Part shown: one piece after another, positions 51,619 to 60,227 of the stretch
Layout: each line of letters starts with the position of its first letter
How positions within the stretch are numbered: position 1 is the first letter of the stretch
NCBI RefSeq assembly: GCF_003854965.1
Contig: NZ_RQPI01000002.1
Span: 310,001 to 374,000 of the forward strand
DNA from: Paenibacillus rhizophilus
GTDB lineage: Bacteria > Bacillota > Bacilli > Paenibacillales > Paenibacillaceae
Length of the DNA stretch: 64,000 nucleotides
Direction: 5' to 3'
Program-made: the position numbers and the translations under genes
Notes under the pieces: generated by a model
What the model saw: only the letters and a program-made list of their open reading frames with translations
Database searches by the model: none
What the model was told of the DNA's origin: nothing

Positions 51619-52926
51619 TTACGAATATAAAAGATAGGGCCGACGCATCTCCTTCCATTCCTCGCTTTCTTTAAGCCAGGCATCCGTAATCCGGACAAGG
51701 CCGTCCCTTCGCCCGATGGCGCTCCGGACTTCGTCCCCGCCGGTCAATAAATCGATAAAATGCCGCGAGCCCGCCTTCGGCGGCGCCAGCCATTCAAAAT
51801 GCTCCGGATATAGCGATTTCGCTTCATGCAGCAGAAGAAGTCCGGTCAGAGCGGATTGAAAGCGGTCCGGGTCCGTCACGAACAGGCGCACGCCGCCGCA
51901 CAGATTTCCTTGATGCTTGGAAAAAGACGGTGTCATATATACCGGATGGGCATAAACGCCCGGCAGTTCATGGCGGTTCACCGCTTCGGCGAACGCTTCG
52001 CCGTCCAGCCAAGGCGCCCCAATCCACTCGAACGGCCGCGTCGTTCCCCGCCCTTCGGACAGATTCGTCCCTTCGAAAAAGCAGGTTCCCCCGTATACCC
52101 GGACGGTATCGATGAAGGGTATATTCGGCGACGGAAGCATCCACGGCAGGCCGGTGCCGCCATATTCCATGCGGCGTTCCCAGCGCTCCATAGGAATAAC
52201 GCCAAGGTCGCAGCCAAGCCCTTTCATTTCATTTGCCATCAGCGCCAGTTCGCCAATTGTCATGCCCGTGCGAATCGGCAGGGTCCAGGCGCCCACCATC
52301 GACTCATATCCCTGCTTGAGCAGACCGCCTTCGCAGACGAGACCGCCGAGCGGGTTTGGCCGGTCCAGCACGAGCAGACTTTTGCCGTTCTCTGCGCAGG
52401 CTTCCATAACATACAGCAGGGTGGACAGGTACGTGTAGAACCGTATCCCAACATCCTGAACGTCGAACACCACCGTATCGACATTGTTCAGCATGTAGCG
52501 CTGCGGCCGGGTGTGCCTGCCGTACAGACTGTACACCGGAACGCCGAACCTTTCGTCCCATTCGTCCTCAAACCGTACGCCCGCCTGATGCTGGCCGCGT
52601 ATGCCATGCTCACAGGCGAACAGCGCCGTCAACCGGGACGACGGCAGCTCCGCGCAGACGCTGGCGGTTGACCGGAACTCCGCCGTGATTCCCGTCGGAT
52701 TCGTGACAAGGCCCAGGCGCCGTCCATCCAGCAGCGAATGGCCGAGACCGGCGGCAAGCCGGTCGGCGCCGGTGCGAACGCCATGGTATGCCTCATCCTT
52801 TCGGCCCCCGGTTCTCTCATGAGAAACGGGCTCCAACGGATGAGGAACACCCTCTTCGGAGCCCGGCTCCATAACTGCCCTTACGCCGGCAAAGTTCACG
52901 ACCTTTTCCCCTCGTACCATGTTCAT
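51619..52926 (-). CDS. namZ: Exo-beta-N-acetylmuramidase, DUF1343 family
   Basis: Removes MurNAc from the non-reducing end of peptidoglycan fragments, the activity described for B. subtilis NamZ (YbbC). The 435 residues carry the DUF1343 hallmarks: GLVTNPTGI, LFACEHGIRG, DVQDVGIRFYTYLSTL, LDRPNPLGG, GGTCFFEGTNLSEGRGTT and KHQGNLCGGV. No signal peptide is visible, so a cytoplasmic enzyme is implied. The ATG at 52926 overlaps the DUF624 stop (ATGA). The first 45 residues look non-conserved, so a later start is possible. Confidence 0.92.
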   Translation of the reverse strand: MNMVRGEKVVNFAGVRAVMEPGSEEGVPHPLEPVSHERTGGRKDEAYHGVRTGADRLAAGLGHSLLDGRRLGLVTNPTGITAEFRSTASVCAELPSSRLTALFACEHGIRGQHQAGVRFEDEWDERFGVPVYSLYGRHTRPQRYMLNNVDTVVFDVQDVGIRFYTYLSTLLYVMEACAENGKSLLVLDRPNPLGGLVCEGGLLKQGYESMVGAWTLPIRTGMTIGELALMANEMKGLGCDLGVIPMERWERRMEYGGTGLPWMLPSPNIPFIDTVRVYGGTCFFEGTNLSEGRGTTRPFEWIGAPWLDGEAFAEAVNRHELPGVYAHPVYMTPSFSKHQGNLCGGVRLFVTDPDRFQSALTGLLLLHEAKSLYPEHFEWLAPPKAGSRHFIDLLTGGDEVRSAIGRRDGLVRITDAWLKESEEWKEMRRPYLLYS

Positions 52927-53627
52927 ATACGTTCCCTTCCGGCATAAACGGCGCCTCCAGTCCCTTGTCCCTCCGCAGTTTCCTCTGCCTCTTCCGGGTT
53001 AAGAACATTGTGGACGGCCTTATGGGAATAGACCGCCAGCATGCCGTTGAAGAGAGCGAAAAAGCCTACGACGGTTACGGCCAGCATTACGCCGACGCAC
53101 ACCGCTTGAATGAACGCCCCGATCGTATATGCAGGATGCCGGAAGAACAGCTTCACGCTCTCGCCCATCGCCTTGAAGATACCCATCTCCCGCTGAATAA
53201 CCAATTGCAGCGTATAGAACTGGGAAATGAGCGCCATCGCCACGAAATAAGTCTGAAAAATGGCAACCGCCCGGCCCGCCAGACTGCCGCGCCCGCCGTA
53301 ATACCACCAGGTCGACCACAAAATCAGGCCCAGCAGGGCAAGCAGCAGGCCGAGCAGGAAAGAAGGCGCGAAGCCCTTCGCCGCGCCGCCCAGCATCGAG
53401 CGGACAGATAGCTTTTTCCCTTCCGTTTTGCGGTGATAGGCATAAAACGAGCCGAATATCAAAGGCATGTAGATGAGAGGAAGCAGCAGAAGCGTCAGCG
53501 TTGCCGGAAGAAACAGAATCGCCGGAACCAGTGCGGCCGATCCCGTCAGACCAAGCAGCATAAGCGGGATGATCTCTCTGTAGATTTCAGTTCCGGTGCC
53601 GATCAGCACCTCGTTCAGTTTCTTCAT
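52923..53627 (-). CDS. DUF624 (YesL-like) membrane protein
   Basis: A 234-residue integral membrane protein with five or six hydrophobic segments, matching the DUF624/YesL family, which is usually found beside CUT1 sugar importers. ATG at 53625-53627 with AAAGGGGTG upstream. Encoded between the transport ATPase and namZ. The role is unproven; a transporter accessory function is the usual guess. Confidence 0.8.
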   Translation of the reverse strand: MKKLNEVLIGTGTEIYREIIPLMLLGLTGSAALVPAILFLPATLTLLLLPLIYMPLIFGSFYAYHRKTEGKKLSVRSMLGGAAKGFAPSFLLGLLLALLGLILWSTWWYYGGRGSLAGRAVAIFQTYFVAMALISQFYTLQLVIQREMGIFKAMGESVKLFFRHPAYTIGAFIQAVCVGVMLAVTVVGFFALFNGMLAVYSHKAVHNVLNPEEAEETAEGQGTGGAVYAGRERI

Positions 53628-53671
53628 TGCGCGTGCACCCCTTTGCTTAAGACAGAATTGACACCTGCCGC

Positions 53672-54781
53672 TTATTTGCCGGTTATCCGTTCCTGTGTCG
53701 CCGGATCGAAATAATGGCATTTTCTCAGATCAAGAATAAATTCTTTGCTAAGTCCGTTATAGCCCTGGGTTTCGGGATGCACCTTCGCCGTCACAAGCCG
53801 GTTGCCCACATGAAAATAGACGAGGTTCTCCGAGCCCAGATGCTCGACGACCTGAATACGGGCCTGAAGCCGATGCTCCGTGGAAACCCCCGGCGCGAAA
53901 TCATCCCCGTAAATATCCTCCGGACGGATGCCAAGCACAATCTCTTTGCCCGAATAAGCCGACAAGCGCGCCGCGACATCTTCCGGCAGTCCAAATGATC
54001 CGCCGTCCACGATTATGCGGTCCCGCTCGACGCGGGCATCGATAAAGTTCATGGCCGGAGAGCCGATAAAGCCGGCGACGAACATATTCTTCGGATTGGC
54101 ATACAATTCCGCCGGCGAAGCGATCTGCTGAATGACTCCCTGGTTCATGACGACGATGCGCTCACCCAGCGTCATGGCTTCAACCTGGTCATGGGTGACG
54201 TACACAATTGTCGCTCCAAGACGCTTGTGCAGCTCGCTAAGCTCCACCCGCATTTGTACGCGCAGCTTCGCGTCCAGATTGGACAGCGGCTCGTCGAACA
54301 GAAACACCTGCGGATCGCGTACGATGGCGCGGCCCACGGCCACGCGCTGGCGCTGCCCGCCGGAAAGCTCCCGCGGCTTGCGGTCCAGCATATGATCCAG
54401 CCCGAGTATGTTTGAAGCTTCACGCACCTTTTGTTCAATATACTCTTTCGGCTTCTTGAGATTGCGCAGCCCGAAGGACAGATTTTCGCGGATCGTCATA
54501 TGCGGATACAGCGCATAATCCTGAAACACCATCGCGATGTCGCGGTCCTTAGGATGCAGGTCGTTGACGATGCGGTCGCCGATGATGATATCGCCGCTTG
54601 TCTGCTTCTCAAGACCCGCGATCATCCGCAGCGAAGTCGTTTTACCGCAGCCCGAAGGACCGACGAAGACGACAAACTCCTTATCCTGAATTACAAAATC
54701 CGATCCCTCCACCGCGGTGAAGGGCTTCTTGTTCTGGTCGATAAACTGCTTGCGCACCTGGCGAAATTCGACGAGTGCCAT
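53672..54781 (-). CDS. ABC transporter ATPase, MalK/UgpC/MsmX type
   Basis: Nucleotide-binding subunit of 369 residues: Walker A GPSGCGKTT, signature LSGGQ, Walker B VFLFDEPLSNLDAKL, switch His in YVTHDQVEAMT, and a C-terminal TOBE regulatory domain. It is the only sugar-ABC ATPase in the window. It belongs to the muropeptide importer by position and may also serve the two importers at 31-41 kb, which lack their own. ATG with AAAGGGGGAAGAACC upstream. Confidence 0.93.
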   Translation of the reverse strand: MALVEFRQVRKQFIDQNKKPFTAVEGSDFVIQDKEFVVFVGPSGCGKTTSLRMIAGLEKQTSGDIIIGDRIVNDLHPKDRDIAMVFQDYALYPHMTIRENLSFGLRNLKKPKEYIEQKVREASNILGLDHMLDRKPRELSGGQRQRVAVGRAIVRDPQVFLFDEPLSNLDAKLRVQMRVELSELHKRLGATIVYVTHDQVEAMTLGERIVVMNQGVIQQIASPAELYANPKNMFVAGFIGSPAMNFIDARVERDRIIVDGGSFGLPEDVAARLSAYSGKEIVLGIRPEDIYGDDFAPGVSTEHRLQARIQVVEHLGSENLVYFHVGNRLVTAKVHPETQGYNGLSKEFILDLRKCHYFDPATQERITGK

Positions 54782-54905
54782 GGTTCTTCCCCCTTTTATA
54801 GCCTCATTGAGCAAAGTTTGTGCCGCGATGCCAAGACGCCTCCCTGGCGTTCATCGGCTCTTTCAGGCACACTGTTGTCAGTCGCTTATGGCTTTCTTGG
54901 CTGCC

Positions 54906-55736
54906 TCAGCCTTTCACGGCGCCGATCGTAATGCCCTGCAGGAAATACCGCTGCAGCGAGAAGAACAGAATCAGCATCGGCAGCGCGCCGACCGTCGCCC
55001 CGGCCATTATAGCGCCGAAGTCGGTCGATTCCGCAAATACAAAGGACGCCAGCCCCACCTGAATCGTCCGCATCTCGGCCGAGTTGGTGATCAGGAACGG
55101 CCAGAAGAACTCGTTCCAGGAAGCGACAAAGGTAAAGATCGCCAGCACCGCAAGTCCCGGCTTCGCGAGAGGAAGAATAACCTTCCAGAAAATCCCGAAT
55201 TCGGAGCAGGCGTCGATCCGCGCCGCGTGAATGAGCGAGGTCGGAAGCGACGACATGTACTGCTTCATCAGAAAGATGTTGCCTGCGGTAACTGCGGTCG
55301 GCAGTATGATCGCCGTATAGCTGTCGCCGAGATTGAAGACATTGACCACCAGGACATACAGCGGAATCAGCGTCACCTGCGCCGGTATCATCATCGTGCT
55401 GAGCAAAAGCCAGAAGACCGCCTTGCTGCCCGGAAATTTCAATTTCGAGAATGCGTATCCCGCCAATGAAGCGAAGAACACATTCGTTATGGTCAAGACG
55501 GTGGAGATAAGGAGCGAGTTCGCCAGCCAGCGCCAGGCGGCCGTTTTGGCAAAGAAGCGCTCGTAAGGCGCAATCGATAAGGCTCCGGGAATCATTTCCG
55601 GCCGAAAGCTGGCCGACGATGCCGAATCCTGCACCGAACCGACAATCATCCAATACAGAGGAATAATGGTGACAAACGCCCAGGCTGCCAAACAGGCGGC
55701 GGCCACGGCCAGAAACAATTTTGATTTCGATTTCAA
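54906..55736 (-). CDS. ABC sugar permease, MalG type
   Basis: Permease of 276 residues, six predicted helices, EAA loop SLIHAARIDACSEFGIFWKV, in which the usual EAA glutamate is replaced. Part of the importer inferred to bring in MurNAc-containing sugars. Overlap is absent; 21 bases separate it from the upstream permease gene. Confidence 0.9.
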   Translation of the reverse strand: MKSKSKLFLAVAAACLAAWAFVTIIPLYWMIVGSVQDSASSASFRPEMIPGALSIAPYERFFAKTAAWRWLANSLLISTVLTITNVFFASLAGYAFSKLKFPGSKAVFWLLLSTMMIPAQVTLIPLYVLVVNVFNLGDSYTAIILPTAVTAGNIFLMKQYMSSLPTSLIHAARIDACSEFGIFWKVILPLAKPGLAVLAIFTFVASWNEFFWPFLITNSAEMRTIQVGLASFVFAESTDFGAIMAGATVGALPMLILFFSLQRYFLQGITIGAVKG

Positions 55737-55757
55737 TTCTCTTCCGCTCCTTTCATC

Positions 55758-56669
55758 CTAATACTCGACGTCACTCGAGAAATATTTGAACTGAATGACA
55801 GAGACCAGGATAATCAGAAACGCCAGCACGAACGATTGCGCCGAAGCCAGTCCGAATTCGTAGAATTTGAACGCTGTCTGGTAGATCAGATAAGCGATGG
55901 TCGTCGTCGCAAAGTTGGGGCCGCCCTGCGTCATCATGTAGACCGAGATAAATACCTGAAAGGAAGTGATCACTCCCGTTACGAGCAGATACAGGGTTGT
56001 CGGCTTGAGCAGCGGCCAGGTGATCGCCTTGAACTGGGTCCATCCGCTGGCATGATCGATATCCGCCGCCTCGTACAGCGATTTCGGAATCCCGCCCATC
56101 GAGGCGAGGTAGAGAATAATGCCCGCGCCGTGAGAGCCGAGCCAGTTCATCAGAATCAGCGAGAACAAGGCTGTCTTCGATTGGCCGAGCCAAATGACCG
56201 GGTCTAGTCCGAACAAACCGAGAAATCGGTTCAGCAGCCCCACATCCGTCGGATCGAAAATGGCGAGCCACACAATGGAAATGGTCACGCCGGAGGCAAC
56301 GGCAGGCAAATACATGGTGGCCTTAAAAAACGTCTGCCATTTCGTCTTCATCTGATAAATGAAATGAGCAAGCACGAACGTGATGACGATGTTGACCGGA
56401 ACCGTGCAGACCGTAAACACCACCGTATTCCATATGGACTTCCAGAACGTATCATCCTTGAACAGACGCTCGTAGTTATCCAGGCCAACCCAGGTCGATT
56501 GCATAATATTGTATTGCTGAAAGCTCATGACCAGAGCTGAAATGACCGGATAGAGCGTAAAAATGAGAAATAGCAGCACCGGTGCAAGAATGAATAGGTA
56601 AGCCCATCCGTATTCCCGCCAAAACCTCCCGGCGGTGCTCCGCCGTTTGGGAGCGATTGTCGTCTGCAT
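55758..56669 (-). CDS. ABC sugar permease, MalF type
   Basis: Permease of 303 residues, six predicted helices, EAA loop SLYEAADIDHASGWTQF. Lies 64 bases after the binding-protein gene. With the following permease it forms the membrane part of the importer. Confidence 0.9.
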   Translation of the reverse strand: MQTTIAPKRRSTAGRFWREYGWAYLFILAPVLLFLIFTLYPVISALVMSFQQYNIMQSTWVGLDNYERLFKDDTFWKSIWNTVVFTVCTVPVNIVITFVLAHFIYQMKTKWQTFFKATMYLPAVASGVTISIVWLAIFDPTDVGLLNRFLGLFGLDPVIWLGQSKTALFSLILMNWLGSHGAGIILYLASMGGIPKSLYEAADIDHASGWTQFKAITWPLLKPTTLYLLVTGVITSFQVFISVYMMTQGGPNFATTTIAYLIYQTAFKFYEFGLASAQSFVLAFLIILVSVIQFKYFSSDVEY

Positions 56670-56733
56670 GAAATGTCCTCCTAACGCTTAAGCTGAACGC
56701 AAAGGGGACGATGCCGTCCCCTTTGCACATAAT

Positions 56734-58089
56734 TTACTGCCCTAGCATTTGGCCCGCTTTGCCTTTAAAGTCTTCCGTGATCGCCTCCGGAGTCTTTTCT
56801 CCCGAGTACAGAGCTTGAATATTCGGCGTCACGACCTGCTCCTTGAATTGCTTCATTTTAGCCGCTTTAGCGGTGTCGAGGCTGAGGGTAACGGGAATCT
56901 GAATGTTCTCCGCCATTTTTTTCGAAGCCGCAATCGTGTCAGCCGTTCCCAGTTCCTTGCCCGCGTACATATCCGCCTGGGATTTGCGTACGAAAGGAAG
57001 CACCAATTCGTTGGAGGCATTGCCGGCCTTGGCGTTGCTGAGGTATTCCATCACCGTAAATATGTTCTTGGCGTGCTGCTCGCCCTTGTCATTCTTCTGT
57101 TTGAAGGCGATGTAGCCTTCGGCGCCCATGGTCGTTTTGGCTGGCGCATTGTCACCATGCGGTACGGGCAGCAGAACAAAATCGATTTTTTCACCGGTCA
57201 CTTTGCCTGCGTCAATATCTTTGTTGCGGTTCTTGATCATCACATCATAGTAAGGAATCGCCTTGGAAATAATGGCGGCCTGGCCGGCATAGAACATGTC
57301 CGAGCGCTTCGCCGGGGCAATCGCAGCGGTTTCCTTCGGCATGTATCCCTTGTCGATCAGATTTTTGATAAAGCTAAGCGTATCCTTGATCCGGTCGTCG
57401 CCCCACTGGAATTCGCCCTTCTCATTCAGAACGTCCGGCATGCCGTTGTTTCGGGTCAGCATTTCAATGAAATCAAGGGATGTGCCGTCCGTCACCAGTC
57501 CGTACTGTGTGGAGCCGTTAGCCAGCTTCTTGGTCAGCTTTGCGGCCGTTTCGGTAAACTGGGACCAGGTCCAGCCGTTTTGCTGGATGCTCTTCCAGTC
57601 TACCCCCGCTTCTTCGAGAATGCGCTTGTTGCCGCCCCAGCCCCACTGGAACTGATACAGCGGAAGCCCGTACTGTTTGCCGCCAATTTGGGCAAGCTCC
57701 AGCGTGCCCGGCAAATAATCATTCTTGATGTCATCCGTCATGTAGGGATCGAGATCAAGCGCCAGGCCTGTATTCACATAGGTGCCGTCGACGCTGTGGA
57801 AGTACAAGTCCGGCGGGCTGCCCGCGTTCAGCGCCACGTCGAACTTCTGCGGGCCTTCGGCCCAGGACAGCATTTCGGTCTTGACCGTAATGTTCGGATG
57901 CTCCGTTTCAAAAGCCGACACCAAGCCCTTCAGTTCATCTTCATAGGTGCCGTGAACCGGATACGTCCAGACTGTTACGGTATCCTTGGCTTCCGGAGAA
58001 TTGGCGGAAGTGGCTCCCTTGTCCGAATTTCCGCAGGCGGTCATTAGAACAAGGACCAAAATCATACACAGCATGAGACTCTTTTTCAT
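56734..58089 (-). CDS. ABC sugar-binding lipoprotein of the cell-wall recycling locus
   Basis: Solute-binding protein of 451 residues. A lipoprotein signal ends LMTAC (Cys19). Family-like features: TVWTYPVHGTYEDELKGLVSAF, LNAGSPPDLYFHSVDG, LVTDGTSLDFIEML. ATG at 58087-58089 with AAGGAGATGGAGATTG is chosen. Located after murR, and followed by permeases, ATPase and muramyl-sugar hydrolases, which points to MurNAc-GlcNAc or related sugars as ligand; this is inferred. Confidence 0.9.
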   Translation of the reverse strand: MKKSLMLCMILVLVLMTACGNSDKGATSANSPEAKDTVTVWTYPVHGTYEDELKGLVSAFETEHPNITVKTEMLSWAEGPQKFDVALNAGSPPDLYFHSVDGTYVNTGLALDLDPYMTDDIKNDYLPGTLELAQIGGKQYGLPLYQFQWGWGGNKRILEEAGVDWKSIQQNGWTWSQFTETAAKLTKKLANGSTQYGLVTDGTSLDFIEMLTRNNGMPDVLNEKGEFQWGDDRIKDTLSFIKNLIDKGYMPKETAAIAPAKRSDMFYAGQAAIISKAIPYYDVMIKNRNKDIDAGKVTGEKIDFVLLPVPHGDNAPAKTTMGAEGYIAFKQKNDKGEQHAKNIFTVMEYLSNAKAGNASNELVLPFVRKSQADMYAGKELGTADTIAASKKMAENIQIPVTLSLDTAKAAKMKQFKEQVVTPNIQALYSGEKTPEAITEDFKGKAGQMLGQ

Positions 58090-58172
58090 CAATCTCCATC
58101 TCCTTTTTATAAAACATTTATAATAGAACATTTTTTTGTGGACCTGCAATCTCGCATAGCTCTTGATTCGGT

Positions 58173-59018
58173 TTAAAGCCGCTTGATGCTCTGACGGCTC
58201 TTCTCCAAATAAATAACGGACTGCTCATAATTACGGCTGGCGACCGCGAGATACAGGATGTCGATCAGATTAAGCTGCGTAATCCGGGAAGCCATCGCGC
58301 CGCTGCGGATTTCATTTTCCGTGGAAGAGGTGCAGAGCGGGATGTCGGCTTGGCGGCTCAACGTGGAATTGCCGTATTTGGCGATGCTGATCACCGTCCC
58401 TCCCTGTTCCTTGAACAGGGACGCGGCCCGGATGACCTCCTTCGTCTCTCCCGAGTACGAAATGCATACCGCCGTATCGCCGGAATCAGCCGTTATCGCG
58501 CTTGTCAGCTGGACGTGGGGATCGGCGAAGGAAAGGCTCGTCTTGTTAATCCGCAAAAATTTCTGCTGGGCGTCCATGGCGATCAAATTCGACGCTCCCA
58601 CGCCAAAAAAGTAAATCCGCCTCGCCCTGTCCAGCGCCTCAACCGCAAGCTCCACCATGGCGGGGTCCAGAATCGTCAGCGTATCCCGTATCGACTGAAT
58701 ATTGTTATTCGATACGTTCTGCATAATAGCGGACACCGTGTCATTGGGACGGATCTCCTGATAGCCGGCAATGACGGGGTCCCGTGTATGGAGATCGCCG
58801 GCGACTTTGATCTTGAGCTCCTGGTAGCCTTTGAAGCCGATGCTCTTGCACAGCCGGACGATCGCCGCCTGACTGGAACCGCTCTTCAGCGCCAGCTCGG
58901 CAACCGAAAGATGAATGATTTCATCGGGATGCTGAAGGATGTAAGAAGCAATTTTGCTTTCCGACGGATTAAGCGACTCCAGCATTTCCCGTAAACGAAT
59001 CAGACCGCCATTCATCAC
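58173..59018 (-). CDS. murR: MurR/RpiR-family regulator
   Basis: Regulator of 281 residues: an RpiR helix-turn-helix (VAELALKSGSSQAAIVRLCKSIGF region) and a SIS sugar-phosphate-binding domain (GVGASNLIAMDAQQKFLRIN, ISYSGETKEVIRAA). MurNAc 6-phosphate is the ligand of the E. coli homologue and is the central metabolite of this locus. First gene of the minus-strand operon and divergent from the murK/murQ genes, with an inverted repeat between them. A GTG at 59018 and an ATG at 59015 are adjacent alternative starts after GGAGG. Confidence 0.9.
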   Translation of the reverse strand: MMNGGLIRLREMLESLNPSESKIASYILQHPDEIIHLSVAELALKSGSSQAAIVRLCKSIGFKGYQELKIKVAGDLHTRDPVIAGYQEIRPNDTVSAIMQNVSNNNIQSIRDTLTILDPAMVELAVEALDRARRIYFFGVGASNLIAMDAQQKFLRINKTSLSFADPHVQLTSAITADSGDTAVCISYSGETKEVIRAASLFKEQGGTVISIAKYGNSTLSRQADIPLCTSSTENEIRSGAMASRITQLNLIDILYLAVASRNYEQSVIYLEKSRQSIKRL

Positions 59019-59136
59019 TCATAAACACCTCCCTTTCGCACTGAATTTCTTTTAAGATGTGATGACCCCTCAGCGATACATGTCACATTACATGACGAAT
59101 CGAGTTAACATATCTCCGTGATTCTGGATTGAGACT

Positions 59137-59165
59137 ATTATATGTGCAGTAAAATAAAATTTCAA
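59137..59165 (-). promoter_or_regulatory. Promoter of murR operon
   Basis: TTGAAA (59165-59160) and TATAAT (59142-59137) on the minus strand with a 17-base spacer. The -35 box lies within the left arm of the inverted repeat. Confidence 0.75.
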
Positions 59166-59196
59166 TATATTTTTTATTTGTGAAATTTTATTTTAC
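59149..59196. promoter_or_regulatory. MurR operator: long perfect inverted repeat
   Basis: GTAAAATAAAATTTCA (59149-59164) and its exact reverse complement TGAAATTTTATTTTAC (59181-59196), 16 bases between. Each arm is itself a near-palindrome (TGAAAT-TTT-ATTTTA), so each may hold a regulator dimer. The arms overlap the -35 boxes of the two divergent promoters; their centres are 32 bases apart, about three helical turns. Confidence 0.8.
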
Positions 59197-59220
59197 ATCC
59201 TGTTCAAGTTCACCTATAAT
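59192..59220 (+). promoter_or_regulatory. Promoter of murK-murQ
   Basis: TTTACA (59192-59197) and TATAAT (59215-59220) with a 17-base spacer, near consensus for the main sigma factor. The -35 box overlaps the right arm of the inverted repeat. Confidence 0.8.
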
Positions 59221-59250
59221 AATGACAAAAATCAAAGTGGTGATCTGGCG

Positions 59251-60222
59251 ATGAAGGTATACCTCGGTCTTGATGGAGGGGGAACCAAAACCGATGCCGC
59301 CGCAGTCGATTCCCAAGGCTCCGTCCTCGCGCGTTTTGCCGGCGGTCCCTCCAATCCGCATGGCGCAACCTTTGACAAAGCGGTGATGGAATTGGACAAG
59401 ACCATTCGCGGACTGCTGTCTTCTCTGCCGCATATGGATATTCAGCTCGAAGGCATCTGCCTCGGAATGTCAGGTATCGATACATCTGAGGAACGTTTCC
59501 TCATAAGCTCGGCTGTTAGCCGGACCTTAGCCGAAGAGTCCGGCGATATTCCAGTCGCGGTCGCTTCCGAGGGGCAAATTTCGCTCATGTCGGCACTGGG
59601 ACATGAATTCGGGGTTCAAATCATATCCGGCACCGGCTCCATCTGCTACGCCTTCGCCCCGGACGGCTCACACTGGCGTACGGGCGGCTGGGGACATTAT
59701 TTGGGCGATGAAGGCAGCGGCTACAGCATTGGCTTAAGCGCGCTTAAAGCGGTAATGCGCAGCTACGACGGCGTTCAGCCGCCGACCGGGATAACCGGCA
59801 TCATCCTTGAAGAATACGGCTTTGCCCGCATTACCGATTTGAAGAGCTACATTTATCAACCTGAGCGGGTTAAAGCGGATATCGCTGCCTTTGCAAAAGC
59901 ATGTCTGAAGGCCGCTTCCGGCGGGGATGCATGCGCCATTCAGATCGTCACAGAGGAAGCCGAAGCGCTGGCGGATACAGCCGCCGCGCTGCTGAAGCGG
60001 CTTCCAGCGAAGCTCGGGAGCCGGGTCGTACTGACCGGCTCCATCTTCGGCCATTCGCCCTTGTTTGGGCGAACGCTCCGCGACAAGCTTCTGGACCGAT
60101 TTCCATCGCTTGATTTTGTGGACGGAACTTCGGCGCCGCCGCCCTCGGTCGGCGCGGCGCTTCTCGCCCGCAAATGGTTCGGCGGTCCGGATACAGAGAA
60201 CAACAATGACAGGAGGAAATAA
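59251..60222 (+). CDS. murK: BadF/BcrA-type amino-sugar kinase (MurNAc/GlcNAc kinase)
   Basis: Sugar kinase of 323 residues from the N-acetylglucosamine-kinase-like ATPase family. Phosphate-binding GLDGGGTKTDAAAVD is at the N terminus, then SGTGSICYA, WGHYLGDEGSGYSIG and VVLTGSIFGHS. Clostridial MurK of this family phosphorylates both MurNAc and GlcNAc. The pairing with murQ, five bases downstream, and control by MurR support MurNAc as a substrate. A plain GlcNAc kinase remains possible. Confidence 0.82.
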   Translation: MKVYLGLDGGGTKTDAAAVDSQGSVLARFAGGPSNPHGATFDKAVMELDKTIRGLLSSLPHMDIQLEGICLGMSGIDTSEERFLISSAVSRTLAEESGDIPVAVASEGQISLMSALGHEFGVQIISGTGSICYAFAPDGSHWRTGGWGHYLGDEGSGYSIGLSALKAVMRSYDGVQPPTGITGIILEEYGFARITDLKSYIYQPERVKADIAAFAKACLKAASGGDACAIQIVTEEAEALADTAAALLKRLPAKLGSRVVLTGSIFGHSPLFGRTLRDKLLDRFPSLDFVDGTSAPPPSVGAALLARKWFGGPDTENNNDRRK

Positions 60223-60227
60223 CCCTG

